Made by a program: the position numbers and the translations under genes. Source: Legionella anisa (GTDB taxonomy: Bacteria; Pseudomonadota; Gammaproteobacteria; Legionellales; Legionellaceae). Taken from it: a stretch of 64,000 nucleotides of DNA. Every line of letters starts with the position of its first letter. The stretch's first letter is position 1. The stretch is from contig NZ_LNXS01000029.1 of assembly GCF_001467525.1 (NCBI RefSeq), positions 62,001 to 126,000 on the forward strand. The letters are read 5' to 3'. Under the pieces are notes generated by a model. It was not told the DNA's origin. It was given only the letters and a program-made list of their open reading frames with translations, and made no database searches. Shown in pieces: positions 8,114 to 16,922 of this stretch.

Positions 8114-9508
8114 TTATAAGATTGTTTGAGAAGAGCTTAACGTGCGTTCTCGTCCAAGATCAGAGTCTATTTCTTGGCCATAATGGGTGTTATCCCAAAT
8201 AACTGTCAAAATGCTTCTAAGATCACCAACTGGATTAATATCAGTTGATTCTACGCCAAGTTCCTCTTGAATTGCAGTCAATAAATTGGCGAGTGTCTGT
8301 TCTTCTTCCCGTAGATTATTACAACGATTTAAAGCATTCTGCACCGCATCACCGTGGTGAGTACCCCATCTGCCCGAAAAGAAGCGTCCAATAGAACCTC
8401 CCCAATAAGAAGTCTTAACTCCGTCATTTGAGGCATGTGAACAGGAGTAATCCAAAAGTAAAGCACAGGCCTTATCGAATGTTGTTCCCGAAGCCCTCTC
8501 CCATTTTGCTTGCCATTTATTGGTGGGGAGGGGGGTATTAAACTTGGAATGCAAGTATTGATAGAGCTCACATTGTGTCATTTCACTTTGAATTTTCTCT
8601 ACTTTTTCTGCATCTTTTTCATGAGCAGAAATTCTGGCATATTCATATCGTGACGGATCTTTACTTAAGTTTCGATAATCCTCGAGAAAAAGCTCTTGGC
8701 GAAAATTAATAAATTGTCCTAGTCCTACTTCAGTTGGGGCTCTTCCTCCTGGTTGAGCTTCAGATTCTATAAGCAAGGCATGGATCTCTTGGCACATGCG
8801 AAGTATTTCTTGTTTATTGGGTGTTGTGGGTATATAGAGAGTAAATTGATCAGAGGATAAAAAACGCTCATGCGCTTTTTTCTGTTTTTCTAGTTCTTTT
8901 CTAACTAATTTATCAAGTTCGTCAATATGTTCACGGGTTACAGTTCTCCATGTTGCCCACCGATCTCGAGGATCAAGATGACTTTCGAAGCTCCGTTTAA
9001 TCGCTGTAAATATTTGCTTATCATTCTCCTCTATAAGCTGGCCGCCCTTCTTTACCTTGCTCTTAAGTTGAGTTAGAGCATCATTAAACTCGTTTAGCTG
9101 ATCTAATCCAGCTTGAAGTCGTAGAGCATCAACGTATTTAAAATCGCGGACTGCGCCTGGGTATTTAAGAATGATGTTTGTAATTTGATCTCTTAATTTA
9201 GGTGTATAGCTGTCAGGCGATAATGAAATATGTAATTTATAAGGACCAATTCCGCTAATATTGGGATTATTTGCTTGTTCCTTTAATTCCCTATTTAGCC
9301 TCTTTTGTATGTAGCGTTCTTTGTCTGAACCTGACATGAACGAATGTCTTTCGTCTTTACGTATTTTAGCTTCTGTCTTATTCTTAAAACGCTCTAAAGC
9401 TTTTTCTGCCTGTTTTGCAAAAAAAGCTTCATTAAAATAATGAAAAAATCCTGATTCTTCATTATCCCAGAAGCTTTTAGTATGTTTAAAAATAGGATGA
9501 CCAGGCAT
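8114..9508 (-). CDS. Hypothetical protein with phosphothreonine-lyase-like residues, effector candidate
   Basis: 464 residues, no signal peptide, ATG preceded by GGGAAG. The N-terminal 80 residues are highly charged helix. Then come YKLHISLSPDS (Lys91, His93), DFKYVD (Lys124) and, after an approximately 85-residue charged helical insert, HERFLSSDQFTLYIP (Arg215, Tyr225). As I recall the OspF/SpvC/HopAI1 lyases, K-x-H, a Lys about 30 residues on, and R-x9-Y in an 'QFTLY' strand are their active-site residues; spacing here agrees closely apart from the insert. The C-terminal 170 residues are unrecognised. Neighbours are unrelated housekeeping genes. The catalytic idea is an inference; the ORF itself is firm. 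Confidence 0.6.
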   Translation of the reverse strand: MPGHPIFKHTKSFWDNEESGFFHYFNEAFFAKQAEKALERFKNKTEAKIRKDERHSFMSGSDKERYIQKRLNRELKEQANNPNISGIGPYKLHISLSPDSYTPKLRDQITNIILKYPGAVRDFKYVDALRLQAGLDQLNEFNDALTQLKSKVKKGGQLIEENDKQIFTAIKRSFESHLDPRDRWATWRTVTREHIDELDKLVRKELEKQKKAHERFLSSDQFTLYIPTTPNKQEILRMCQEIHALLIESEAQPGGRAPTEVGLGQFINFRQELFLEDYRNLSKDPSRYEYARISAHEKDAEKVEKIQSEMTQCELYQYLHSKFNTPLPTNKWQAKWERASGTTFDKACALLLDYSCSHASNDGVKTSYWGGSIGRFFSGRWGTHHGDAVQNALNRCNNLREEEQTLANLLTAIQEELGVESTDINPVGDLRSILTVIWDNTHYGQEIDSDLGRERTLSSSQTIL

Positions 9509-9704
9509 TCACACTTCCCAAAATAGTTGTATTAAATTTATTCATAATGATATTTACTTTGTAAAGTATTTCATATAACCACCAGCTGTTCAAGTATTGA
9601 TCCATTCGATTTATCTTAAACCAGGGGAAAAACGCGGTGTTTTTGACAGCTTTGAAGTTGGGGTAACACATGATTTCCAGATTAAAAGCTATCTCACTGA
9701 ACAC

Positions 9705-10778
9705 TCATTTCTTTATATCAATATTGTAATGGAATGATAATATTTTGCTGGTGGGCTGAGCTAAGCCTAAAGAATTTATTTGTTCTTTTACAAACCACTG
9801 CCCCTGTTTCTCAGACAATGAATTACCTAAAACTTTAGTTTTTATGCTGAGTGCATTAATTTCCAAATGAAAATGACTGAAGCGATGTTTAAAAGTCATT
9901 AGCTCTCGTGGTGTTTCTCCTGATAAATCATAGTTCAGGCGTATAAAGTCAAGTGGGCAATCTTCTTCATCCAAACTGGGTAAACACCATAAACCACCCC
10001 ATAAGCCTGTAGGAGGTCTTTTTTCTAAATAGATGGAGTTTTGTTCATTGTATAAAACCAGGAATTGTTGGTATTGAATGGGTATGGGTTTTTTTACTTT
10101 TTTTGTGGGATATAGATGTTGTTCTTCATATTTCAGTGCCAGACAATTATTCTGTAAGGGGCAATTCTGGCAATTTGGATTTTTAGGGGTACAACACAGT
10201 GCACCTAAATCCATAATTGCTTGGGTGTAATCAGCGCAGTTTTCGTTAGGCATGCATGAGTTAGCCAGTTCCCACAATGTTTTTTTTACTTGAGCTTGTT
10301 CGGGATACCCCTTAATCATGAAAAAACGTGTTAAAACGCGTTTTACATTTCCATCAAGAATAGCGACAGGTTGATTAAAAGCCTGTGATACAATGGCTGC
10401 TGCAGTAGATGGGCCAATTCCTGGCAGTTCTTTTAATAATTGATAATCATCGGGTAAAACACCACCATGGGATTGCAGCACTATTTTTGCTGTTTGATGA
10501 AGATTCCTGGCTCGGCTGTAATAACCAAGTCCTGACCATAAAGAAAGTACTTCATCATCATGTGCTTGAGCCAAAGCACTTATGGTAGGAAATCGTTGCA
10601 TAAAACGTTCGAAATAAGGGATAACGGTTTGTACTTGAGTTTGCTGAAGCATAATTTCAGAAATCCATACTCTGTAAGGTGTTCGAGGGAGTTGCCAGGG
10701 AAGATTATTACGTCCATAAAGGGCATACCACTGCAGTAATGGTTGACTCATTTTTTTGTACAAATTTTGTTTATCCAC
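9705..10778 (-). CDS. mutY: A/G-specific adenine glycosylase
   Basis: 357 residues. Removes adenine mispaired with 8-oxoguanine. The N-terminal catalytic domain has LPWQLPRTPYRVWISEIMLQ, QQTQVQTVIPYF and the helix-hairpin-helix ELPGIGPSTAAAI with the catalytic Asp in AILDGNVKRV. The iron-sulfur loop is C-x6-C-x2-C-x5-C (CTPKNPNCQNCPLQNNC). The C-terminal Nudix-like domain that senses 8-oxoG follows. The frame opens with GTG at 10778; an ATG nine codons in (10751) is an alternative start and neither has a strong ribosome site. Confidence 0.95.
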   Translation of the reverse strand: MDKQNLYKKMSQPLLQWYALYGRNNLPWQLPRTPYRVWISEIMLQQTQVQTVIPYFERFMQRFPTISALAQAHDDEVLSLWSGLGYYSRARNLHQTAKIVLQSHGGVLPDDYQLLKELPGIGPSTAAAIVSQAFNQPVAILDGNVKRVLTRFFMIKGYPEQAQVKKTLWELANSCMPNENCADYTQAIMDLGALCCTPKNPNCQNCPLQNNCLALKYEEQHLYPTKKVKKPIPIQYQQFLVLYNEQNSIYLEKRPPTGLWGGLWCLPSLDEEDCPLDFIRLNYDLSGETPRELMTFKHRFSHFHLEINALSIKTKVLGNSLSEKQGQWFVKEQINSLGLAQPTSKILSFHYNIDIKK

Positions 10779-10913
10779 GCGCGTAATTCTTTGATGCTTT
10801 ATTGTTGGCGTACTGTAAAAAAAGTAATGTCCCAGGTCAATGAGTAACGTTCATTAATATCCATTTAAATGATACGTACTCGTTGTTTAACCTCAGTATT
10901 GTACTCAGAATCT

Positions 10914-11855
10914 TTAGATTTGTGCAGAGAGTTCAGGAGCGTGTCCCATTTCTTGTTTCTTGGCCGGCTGATAAAAGAATGAACTTGGGTCTGTAGTGTA
11001 AAACTCATTATTAAATTGTACTCTTTCCTCGTCTTTAAGAAAAATACCTGGCCCTAATGCTCTCATAATTGATGATACAGTGTTATTTTCAATCAAATGA
11101 GATTTTGTGGGTTCTCCATTATCTAGATTCGTTTGAATTGATAAAACCGGGTTCAGAATTTCAACACACTGTGCGACGTCCTTTTGAGTTTTTAAATCCC
11201 TAATACTATGAATAATATTAGAAGGATAAGCATAAATATTTGCATCAGCATAGACTTCACGAATTTGTTGAAACGTTTCCTTATGCGCCCAGCTTTGCTT
11301 TAGAATGATTGCATCATTGATCATCTCTTTAACACGTGTAAACCCATATTTCTTCACTAGATTCATAAGTAAATCATGTACTTGTTGAAATGATTCATCC
11401 CCATAAATATCCATAGAAAACTGACTTATATTTTTACTCTTTAAAAAATCAATAAAGCCATCGACAAATGATTTTGGATTAGTTTCAGTACTTGAAGCAA
11501 AATAGATTTTAATTAAATCCCAACTGTCTGCAACCTGTGGACTTAAATCAACAATAATTACTTGCGGTACGCTGCTTACTTTTTCTCCTAACCCACAGGC
11601 CAAAGTAATAGCACCAAAAATAGAAGTTCCTACAAAAACAAAAGGCTTATCTGTTTTATACGGCTCCAGATCTTTTTCTTGAATGGGATCATTTCCTAAC
11701 CAAAATGCGAAGCATTCATTTAATTCCTTAGTCGGTAGTTGTTTGACTTTGGATAAAAGTTGAGTACGTTTTTTCTGAGTTTCTTCAATTTGATGAGTTG
11801 TTTGTAATTTGCTCTGCATGATGGTGAACCGCAATAATCCTGATAGGTGGTGCAT
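10914..11855 (-). CDS. Hypothetical protein, possible Rossmann-like fold
   Basis: 313 residues, not recognised. Residues about 71-105 (FVFVGTSIFGAITLACGLG, then PQVIIVDLSPQVADSW) look like the glycine-rich turn and acidic second strand of a nucleotide- or SAM-binding fold, with a later ANIYAYPSNIIHSI segment. The rest is helical and charged with no membrane segment. An in-frame Met at residue 13 is an alternative start; neither ATG has a good ribosome site. Alone between mutY and an empty 390-base stretch. It could be a methyltransferase-like enzyme or a Legionella effector; this is low certainty. Confidence 0.5.
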   Translation of the reverse strand: MHHLSGLLRFTIMQSKLQTTHQIEETQKKRTQLLSKVKQLPTKELNECFAFWLGNDPIQEKDLEPYKTDKPFVFVGTSIFGAITLACGLGEKVSSVPQVIIVDLSPQVADSWDLIKIYFASSTETNPKSFVDGFIDFLKSKNISQFSMDIYGDESFQQVHDLLMNLVKKYGFTRVKEMINDAIILKQSWAHKETFQQIREVYADANIYAYPSNIIHSIRDLKTQKDVAQCVEILNPVLSIQTNLDNGEPTKSHLIENNTVSSIMRALGPGIFLKDEERVQFNNEFYTTDPSSFFYQPAKKQEMGHAPELSAQI

Positions 11856-12248
11856 TGTAGATCAATATCTTCATAAATTAAACACTGCGATCTTAATAAA
11901 CTCTGAATTTAATACGTGAGTATCATTTTTATGGAAAAAATAATTGCAAAGATAGCCCTATGAACTTTATCAATATTATGAAAAATTAAAGTTGACTCGC
12001 TAAGTGTCGATATATGGTCTATCGTTTTAAATAGAGGGTTGTTGTACTCAGGATGAGTAAAGTCAGCTAAATCATTTGCTAAAGATTGTAGCAAACTCAC
12101 TTAATGCATTGACGATGTAAGTTTTTTTAAGATTTTTTAATTTGAAAATAAGAATTGGATGATCTTAAGAAAGCTTGCAGGTTCAATGCATTTGGGTGTG
12201 CGCTGTAATTTGTTGGTGAGTGGTTTAGGTCAAATCAAGGAGAGATCG
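11856..12248. other. Gene-poor intergenic stretch
   Basis: About 390 AT-rich bases between the divergent genes at 10914-11855 and 12249-12905. It must contain both promoters. A 63-codon minus-strand frame (11909-12100) has no ribosome site or recognisable sequence and is not called. No repeat family A or B copy is present here. Confidence 0.6.
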
Positions 12249-12905
12249 ATGCACTACGACCAACATGAAATTGTGGTATTAAAACCTACAGCTGTTTTTT
12301 TGTCATTTCTTGCTTCGCAATTGCCTGAAACAAAGTTACCGGATCTGAGATTATTACAAATTGATAACACCGCATATCTATTACACAAACAAAACTCAGA
12401 TGACGCGACTTTGGATGAAATAGAAAAGCATTTTTCAACAATGTTTCGCCATGAAATTTGTCGTTGGCTAGGTGATAAAGCACGCAATGAAATAGAAACC
12501 AATTTTCTTGATTTTCTTTGCTGTTTTAAATTTGAATTGCACAACCATATTGTGTCGATGGAGTCTTCAATAGAAGCAAGTCATCAATTATTGTTCATTA
12601 AACCTCGAGTGGCTTTACTTAACTGGCTTAAAAAAACTATGGAAGACCAAGATAATTTGGTTGGTGTTGTTGAAAAAGTAGAGTTATCGCATCTGGAAGA
12701 AAATGCTACTGCTTTGGTGAAAAATTTTTCTAATTTAACTGAGATAAAACCTTTTATCAAAGAGAACTATATTTCAATTTTTGCAGCAGCGATGAGTCGT
12801 ATGTCAAGTCAGCCCGATCAATGGCCTTTGATGGATTCACTCCAAACTTTTAGTCAGTATTTTGCTATTGAAATTCATACTCAATTGATTCATTTGTCTA
12901 ATTAA
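12249..12905 (+). CDS. Conserved-looking hypothetical cytosolic protein with internal duplication
   Basis: 218 residues from the ATG at 12249, chosen because AAGGAGAGATCG precedes it; the frame opens 90 bases earlier without a ribosome site. No signal or membrane segment. The two halves resemble each other: HEIVVLKPTAVFLSFLASQL near the start and HQLLFIKPRVALLNWLKKTM near residue 120 each begin a beta-strand, KP, then helix pattern, followed by similar acidic helices. Highly ordered composition (FLDFLCCFKFELHNHI) suggests a folded, conserved protein. First of a two-gene unit with the membrane coiled-coil protein (11 bases apart). Function unknown. Confidence 0.7.
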   Translation: MHYDQHEIVVLKPTAVFLSFLASQLPETKLPDLRLLQIDNTAYLLHKQNSDDATLDEIEKHFSTMFRHEICRWLGDKARNEIETNFLDFLCCFKFELHNHIVSMESSIEASHQLLFIKPRVALLNWLKKTMEDQDNLVGVVEKVELSHLEENATALVKNFSNLTEIKPFIKENYISIFAAAMSRMSSQPDQWPLMDSLQTFSQYFAIEIHTQLIHLSN

Positions 12906-12916
12906 AGGAGTTGACT

Positions 12917-13831
12917 ATGGAGCCAGTCAGTATAGCGCTTATTTGTACCGCAGCATTGGGAACTGTTGTTATTTTGGCTGCATTTATAAGACAAATCCTG
13001 TTGAGCCGAGACAAGCAGTTAAATGATAAGGCACAAAGTAGGGCATTGACTCAAGAAGTAAAGGAACTCGAGGAGATCCGTGCACAAATGCAAAATGAGA
13101 AACGATTTGATTCTCACTACCAGGTGCTCGGAGCGAATAAAGATGCCATTAGATATATAGATACTAAGATAGAAGAGATTTTACGCACAAAAACAGAATT
13201 GGTTGAACGTTATGCCAAAGTTATTGTTAAAGAGTCAGACTCAATAGTTAGCGGGGCAGTTTCCTCTGAGCGTAAAACCGCGTGTGATCGATTAAGAGAA
13301 GAAATAGACCATAAAATAGCGTTCTATGATAGTGAACTCAAGGAATTACAGGAAAGAAGGGCTTCTCTATGGGATGCGCATGCTGATTTTCAAAGATATC
13401 TTTTGAATCAGGAAAAGTCACGAAATGCTAGTTTGGATAGTTTGTACAAACAGCATTCAGCACTTTTGGAAAAAGTATATTTACGTCATATCGATGATAC
13501 AGAAATTGTGGCCGTCAAAAGCATGGAAGCATCAACTATAACTTTTAAAGATATGCTCATGATGCCAATACAATTTTTGATGCAATTTTTTGGCGTATCA
13601 GTAACTCCCGGCATTTCACTGGTTCAAACTCGAGTAGAGAATGTGTCACGAGCGAACGTAGATAAAATACAAAACGAGATAAATGATCCAGTACCAGAGA
13701 AACAAGAGGATTTAGTACATAAGGAGACTACGCCACGAAATAAAGTACACCAAGATGACCCGCATGATGATGTTCATCAAGAGAAAAAAGAGCAAGAGCA
13801 AGAGAAAACTCATTCAATGACATTTGCTTGA
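12917..13831 (+). CDS. Single-pass membrane protein with long coiled coil
   Basis: 304 residues from the ATG at 12917 (GGAG six bases upstream; a TTG two codons earlier is less likely). One N-terminal membrane helix (SIALICTAALGTVVILAAFI), then helical charged sequence to about residue 195 with heptad character (LNDKAQSRALTQEVKELEEI, later ELKELQERRASLWDAHADFQ). A short hydrophobic amphipathic stretch (MLMMPIQFLMQFFGVSV) follows near residue 215. The tail is low-complexity and His/Asp/Glu/Gln-rich. Likely operon with the preceding gene; the HtrA protease gene follows about 110 bases on. No known family recognised. Confidence 0.65.
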   Translation: MEPVSIALICTAALGTVVILAAFIRQILLSRDKQLNDKAQSRALTQEVKELEEIRAQMQNEKRFDSHYQVLGANKDAIRYIDTKIEEILRTKTELVERYAKVIVKESDSIVSGAVSSERKTACDRLREEIDHKIAFYDSELKELQERRASLWDAHADFQRYLLNQEKSRNASLDSLYKQHSALLEKVYLRHIDDTEIVAVKSMEASTITFKDMLMMPIQFLMQFFGVSVTPGISLVQTRVENVSRANVDKIQNEINDPVPEKQEDLVHKETTPRNKVHQDDPHDDVHQEKKEQEQEKTHSMTFA

Positions 13832-13938
13832 AAATTATTCTTCTAATGCATTTGATGACATTTTTGTCATTATATATTACAATTCGCGTGCATTTGGACG
13901 AATGCGCGCTTATGGTCCTAACTGGTGGAGATATATTA

Positions 13939-15015
13939 ATGGCAAGACAACGTTTTTTATGGTTTATTACTTTTATGCTCTGTTCTATTTTGGCTTTTCC
14001 AGGACATAGTACAAGTGTAAATTCCCTTCTTCCTGATGAACAAAATACGGTACACGTTTTTCATGACGCATCCCCCAAGGTTGTATATGTGCACAGATTA
14101 GCAACAGTAACCAATAGAAGATCATTACAGAAAAAGCAAGTGTCCGATGGGGCCGGTTCTGGAATTGTCTGGAATAACAATGGATATATAGTTACCAATT
14201 TTCACGTGATTAAAGGTGCTGATAAGTTGGCAATTACTATAGGTAAATTGACTGTACCTGTTAAAGTAGTCGGAGCCGAGCCGCGTAAGGATATCGCTGT
14301 ATTAAAGATTCAATCACCACAAGCATTGGCGCTGCTAAAAGAATTTAAACCGTTTGAAATAGTACACCTTAATGATCTCATGGTAGGACAAAAGGCGATT
14401 GCGATTGGTAATCCTTTTGGTCTGGATCATAGTTTATCTAAGGGTGTGATTTCTGCTTTGGGTAGAAAAGTTCCGGGTATTGGTGGGGTTACAATTCGTA
14501 ATATGATTCAAACAGATACACCAATTAATCCCGGTAATTCAGGTGGTCCATTATTAAATAGTGCTGGACAATTAATTGGTATGAACACGATGATTTATTC
14601 CCAATCAGGTTCGTCTGCCGGAATTGGTTTTGCTGTCCCTGCAGATGATATTGATCGTATTGTGACGCAAATTATTAAAAATGGGCGAGTCGTATTATCT
14701 GGAATCGGTATTCAAAGTGTTCCTCCGAGTATTGCTCATCGATTAGGTATACGTAAAGGAATATTAATTGCAGATGTTATACGTAATACACCAGCAGATA
14801 AAGCTCATTTACGGGGTACTCACCGAGATGCTTGGGGACATATCGAGTTAGGTGATATTATAGTAGCACTGAATGGACATGCGATTCCCAACTATGATGT
14901 TTTATACAATATGCTTACCGATATAAAAGTTGGGGAGCAAATAACAGTATCCATTCAGCGAAATAACAAGCAGATGGATGTAAAAATGAAAACAATTGAT
15001 ATCGCTGGGGTTTAG
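13939..15015 (+). CDS. Periplasmic HtrA/Deg-type serine protease, single PDZ
   Basis: 358 residues from the ATG at 13939, chosen because GGTGGAG precedes it and because it starts a proper signal peptide (MARQRFLWFITFMLCSILAF). The open frame extends upstream to 13828 but that would overlap the previous gene. S1C trypsin-like fold with triad His (TNFHVIKGADK), Asp (RKDIAVLKI) and Ser (NPGNSGGPLLN). A single C-terminal PDZ domain (SGIGIQSVPPS to VSIQRNN), so it is DegS-like or a short DegP-like quality-control protease. It lacks an obvious retained membrane anchor beyond the signal. A strong terminator hairpin follows. Confidence 0.9.
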   Translation: MARQRFLWFITFMLCSILAFPGHSTSVNSLLPDEQNTVHVFHDASPKVVYVHRLATVTNRRSLQKKQVSDGAGSGIVWNNNGYIVTNFHVIKGADKLAITIGKLTVPVKVVGAEPRKDIAVLKIQSPQALALLKEFKPFEIVHLNDLMVGQKAIAIGNPFGLDHSLSKGVISALGRKVPGIGGVTIRNMIQTDTPINPGNSGGPLLNSAGQLIGMNTMIYSQSGSSAGIGFAVPADDIDRIVTQIIKNGRVVLSGIGIQSVPPSIAHRLGIRKGILIADVIRNTPADKAHLRGTHRDAWGHIELGDIIVALNGHAIPNYDVLYNMLTDIKVGEQITVSIQRNNKQMDVKMKTIDIAGV

Positions 15016-15044
15016 TGATTTACTGAAAATTCCTCTACCGATGT

Positions 15045-15091
15045 ACTTACAGCCTGGTTAGTGATTAATCTCACCCGGGCTGTAAGTTTTT
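15045..15091 (+). terminator. Rho-independent terminator after htrA-type gene
   Basis: Ten-base perfect stem ACTTACAGCC (15045-15054) with GGCTGTAAGT (15078-15087), followed by a T run. The loop contains remnants similar to family-A repeats (CACCCGGG), so it may be a decayed copy. It lies 30 bases after the protease stop. Confidence 0.8.
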
Positions 15092-15188
15092 ATACCCTGA
15101 TTTTTTTTGACTCAAACTCCTGAAAGGTAAACAGCCCTAGCTGCTTTAAATTCAAGATTGTTCAAATTATTCGCCAAGGAGAATAAGG

Positions 15189-15734
15189 ATGTTACTTAAT
15201 AAAGAGGATTCACTCTTATTATTGGTTGATGTACAAGAGAAATTAACACCAGCCGTATTAGATAGTGAAGCGTTTATTGCACGTTGTGAATGGCTTTTAA
15301 AATTAGCTCGACGAATTAATGTTCCCATTCTGGTAAGTGAACAATATCCACAAGGTCTTGGGGCAACTTTGAAACAATTTCAATCGTACTTTAATCAGCA
15401 AGAATGTGTTGTTGATAAAGTAAATTTTTCTTGTATGGGCGAACCTAAATACGTGGAGCGCTTAAAACAATTTCATAAAAAACAATTAATTCTTATAGGT
15501 ATTGAAACTCATGTCTGTGTCTTACAAACTGCCCTAGAAATGAAAGATGCTGGATATGATGTTTTTGTTGTTGCCGATGCAGTGAGTTGTCGTGGTGAAC
15601 AAAATATGAAATATGGATTGAAACGAATGAAACATGCAGGGATTAATTTGGTTACCGCAGAAATGGTGTTTTTCGAATGGCTAAGAAAGGCTGGGACTGC
15701 TGAGTTCAAGCAATTGAGTAAGGAGTTTTTTTAG
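15189..15734 (+). CDS. Isochorismatase-family cysteine hydrolase
   Basis: 181 residues with a strong ribosome site (AAGGAGAATAAGG). The family's triad is visible: Asp in LLLVDVQEKL, Lys in VVDKVNFSCMG and Cys in GIETHVCVLQTALEM, with VVADAVSCRG after it. It resembles the YcaC/nicotinamidase-like hydrolases more than true isochorismatases; the substrate cannot be told. Its TAG stop overlaps the first bases of a family-B repeat, so the element abuts the gene exactly. Confidence 0.85.
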   Translation: MLLNKEDSLLLLVDVQEKLTPAVLDSEAFIARCEWLLKLARRINVPILVSEQYPQGLGATLKQFQSYFNQQECVVDKVNFSCMGEPKYVERLKQFHKKQLILIGIETHVCVLQTALEMKDAGYDVFVVADAVSCRGEQNMKYGLKRMKHAGINLVTAEMVFFEWLRKAGTAEFKQLSKEFF

Positions 15735-15995
15735 GGTCTGTTTCCATTTCTACTATCTTGGCCAAACTGTCCTAATTTTCTGCGTTCCGATGCTCACATA
15801 CTTTATGTATGCTGTGCTTCGGTACTCGAAAATCAGACCATTTTGACTCAAGCTAGCGAAATGGAAAACAGGCCCTGGGTTTCTACTATCTTGGCCAAAC
15901 TGTCCTGATTTTCTGCGCTCCGATGCTCACATACTTTATGTATGCTGTGCTTCGGTACTCGAAAATTAGACCATTTTGACTTAAGCTAGTTAATT
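15733..15995. repeat. Tandem pair of long family-B elements
   Basis: Two adjacent copies, about 15733-15876 and 15875-15995. Each carries TTTCTACTATCTTGGCCAAA, an inner hairpin around ACATACTTTATGTATGCTGT and a CGGTACTCGAAAAT segment, ending near GACTCAAGCTAGCGAAA. Only the first copy keeps both outer ends (AGGGTCTGTTT / AACAGGCCCT). The copies differ at a handful of positions, so the duplication is recent. With the following family-A copy they fill the 350 bases between the hydrolase and SDR genes. Confidence 0.88.
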
Positions 15996-16074
15996 GTAGC
16001 CTGGGTGCAGCGTAGCGAAACCCGGGTTAACAAATATAGAATTCCCGGGTTCCGCTACGCTGCACCCAGGCTAC
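15996..16074. repeat. Family-A palindromic repeat
   Basis: 79-base palindrome (GTAGCCTGGGTGCAGCGTAG ... CTACGCTGCACCCAGGCTAC) joined directly to the tandem family-B elements. It lies 18 bases before the SDR start codon, so the SDR ribosome site (GGAGAATAATA) sits at its edge. Confidence 0.9.
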
Positions 16075-16092
16075 AAATTATGGAGAATAATA

Positions 16093-16836
16093 ATGAATTT
16101 TACGAATCAAATCGCCTTGATTACAGGCGGCGCCTCGGGTATGGGAAAAGCAAGTGCTCAATACTTACAGAAGCGTGGAATGCGGGTTGTGGTATGGGAT
16201 AAGCAAGCAGACGACCAAAGCGGAGCTGATTTATTTATCAGTTGTGATGTGACTAGTGATGAATCAGTCGAAAAGGCGATGCAACAAACAATAGAACAAT
16301 TAGGAGTACCGAGAGTTTGTGTCAACTGTGCAGGCATTGCTCCAGCTAAGCGTATTGTTGGGAAAGATGGTGCTATGCCTCTGGTCGCCTTTAAACAAGT
16401 GATTGATGTAAACCTTATTGGTACTTTCAATGTGATGAGAGTTGCGGCGCATGCAATGAGCAGTTTGGAATTAGAACATAATTCCCAAGAGCGAGGTGTT
16501 ATTATTAATACAGCCTCTATTGCAGCATTTGAGGGGCAAATTGGTCAAGCAGCATATAGTGCTTCTAAGGGGGGTGTTGTGGCCATGACCTTACCCGCTG
16601 CGCGAGAACTCGCTCAGTTCGCCATTCGCGTCAATACCATTGCGCCCGGATTAATAGCAACACCAATGCTGTTGAACATGCCGCAAGAAGTACAAGATAA
16701 TCTGGTGGCCACCATGACTTTTCCCAAGCGTTTTGGTAAGCCCGATGAATTTGCCTCATTAGTTGCGCATATTATTGAAAATGGAATGATGAATGGTGAA
16801 GTGATCCGTTTGGATGGCGCTCTTCGCATGAAGTAA
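16093..16836 (+). CDS. Short-chain dehydrogenase/reductase (3-hydroxyacyl-CoA dehydrogenase-like)
   Basis: 247 residues, classical SDR. NAD(P)-binding TGGASGMG at the N-terminus, NCAG near residue 80, catalytic Ser in NTASIAAFEGQIGQ and YSASK. The FEGQIGQAAYSASKGG and RVNTIAPGLIATPML segments, and the overall length, resemble type-2 3-hydroxyacyl-CoA dehydrogenases (HSD17B10-like), acting in beta-oxidation of fatty acids or branched-chain amino acids. Starts with ATG after GGAG. Convergent with flgN. Class certain, substrate inferred. Confidence 0.88.
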   Translation: MNFTNQIALITGGASGMGKASAQYLQKRGMRVVVWDKQADDQSGADLFISCDVTSDESVEKAMQQTIEQLGVPRVCVNCAGIAPAKRIVGKDGAMPLVAFKQVIDVNLIGTFNVMRVAAHAMSSLELEHNSQERGVIINTASIAAFEGQIGQAAYSASKGGVVAMTLPAARELAQFAIRVNTIAPGLIATPMLLNMPQEVQDNLVATMTFPKRFGKPDEFASLVAHIIENGMMNGEVIRLDGALRMK

Positions 16837-16862
16837 TTTTCATATTTTAATTTAGTTTTCAA

Positions 16863-16891
16863 CGAGTAGGTTGGGTCGAATGACCTACTCG
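16863..16891. terminator. Hairpin between convergent SDR and flgN genes
   Basis: Nine-base perfect stem CGAGTAGGT (16863-16871) with ACCTACTCG (16883-16891). It lies between two convergent stops, so it could end both transcripts, although there is no clear T run on either side. Confidence 0.5.
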
Positions 16892-16922
16892 CTGTCACCC
16901 AGATAAGCTTTTTGCTCAAGAT

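Noticed and set aside
9486-9704. 72-codon minus-strand frame between mutY and the 464-aa gene
   Set aside because: Composition not protein-like, no ribosome site, overlaps the start of the 464-aa gene.
11909-12100. 63-codon minus-strand frame in an intergenic gap
   Set aside because: No ribosome site and no recognisable features; could be a decayed gene but not supportable.
15733-16074. Insertion sequence
   Set aside because: No reading frame for a transposase inside; only short inverted-repeat elements.
16614-16919. 101-codon minus-strand frame downstream of the SDR gene
   Set aside because: Antisense to a well-conserved SDR; shadow frame.
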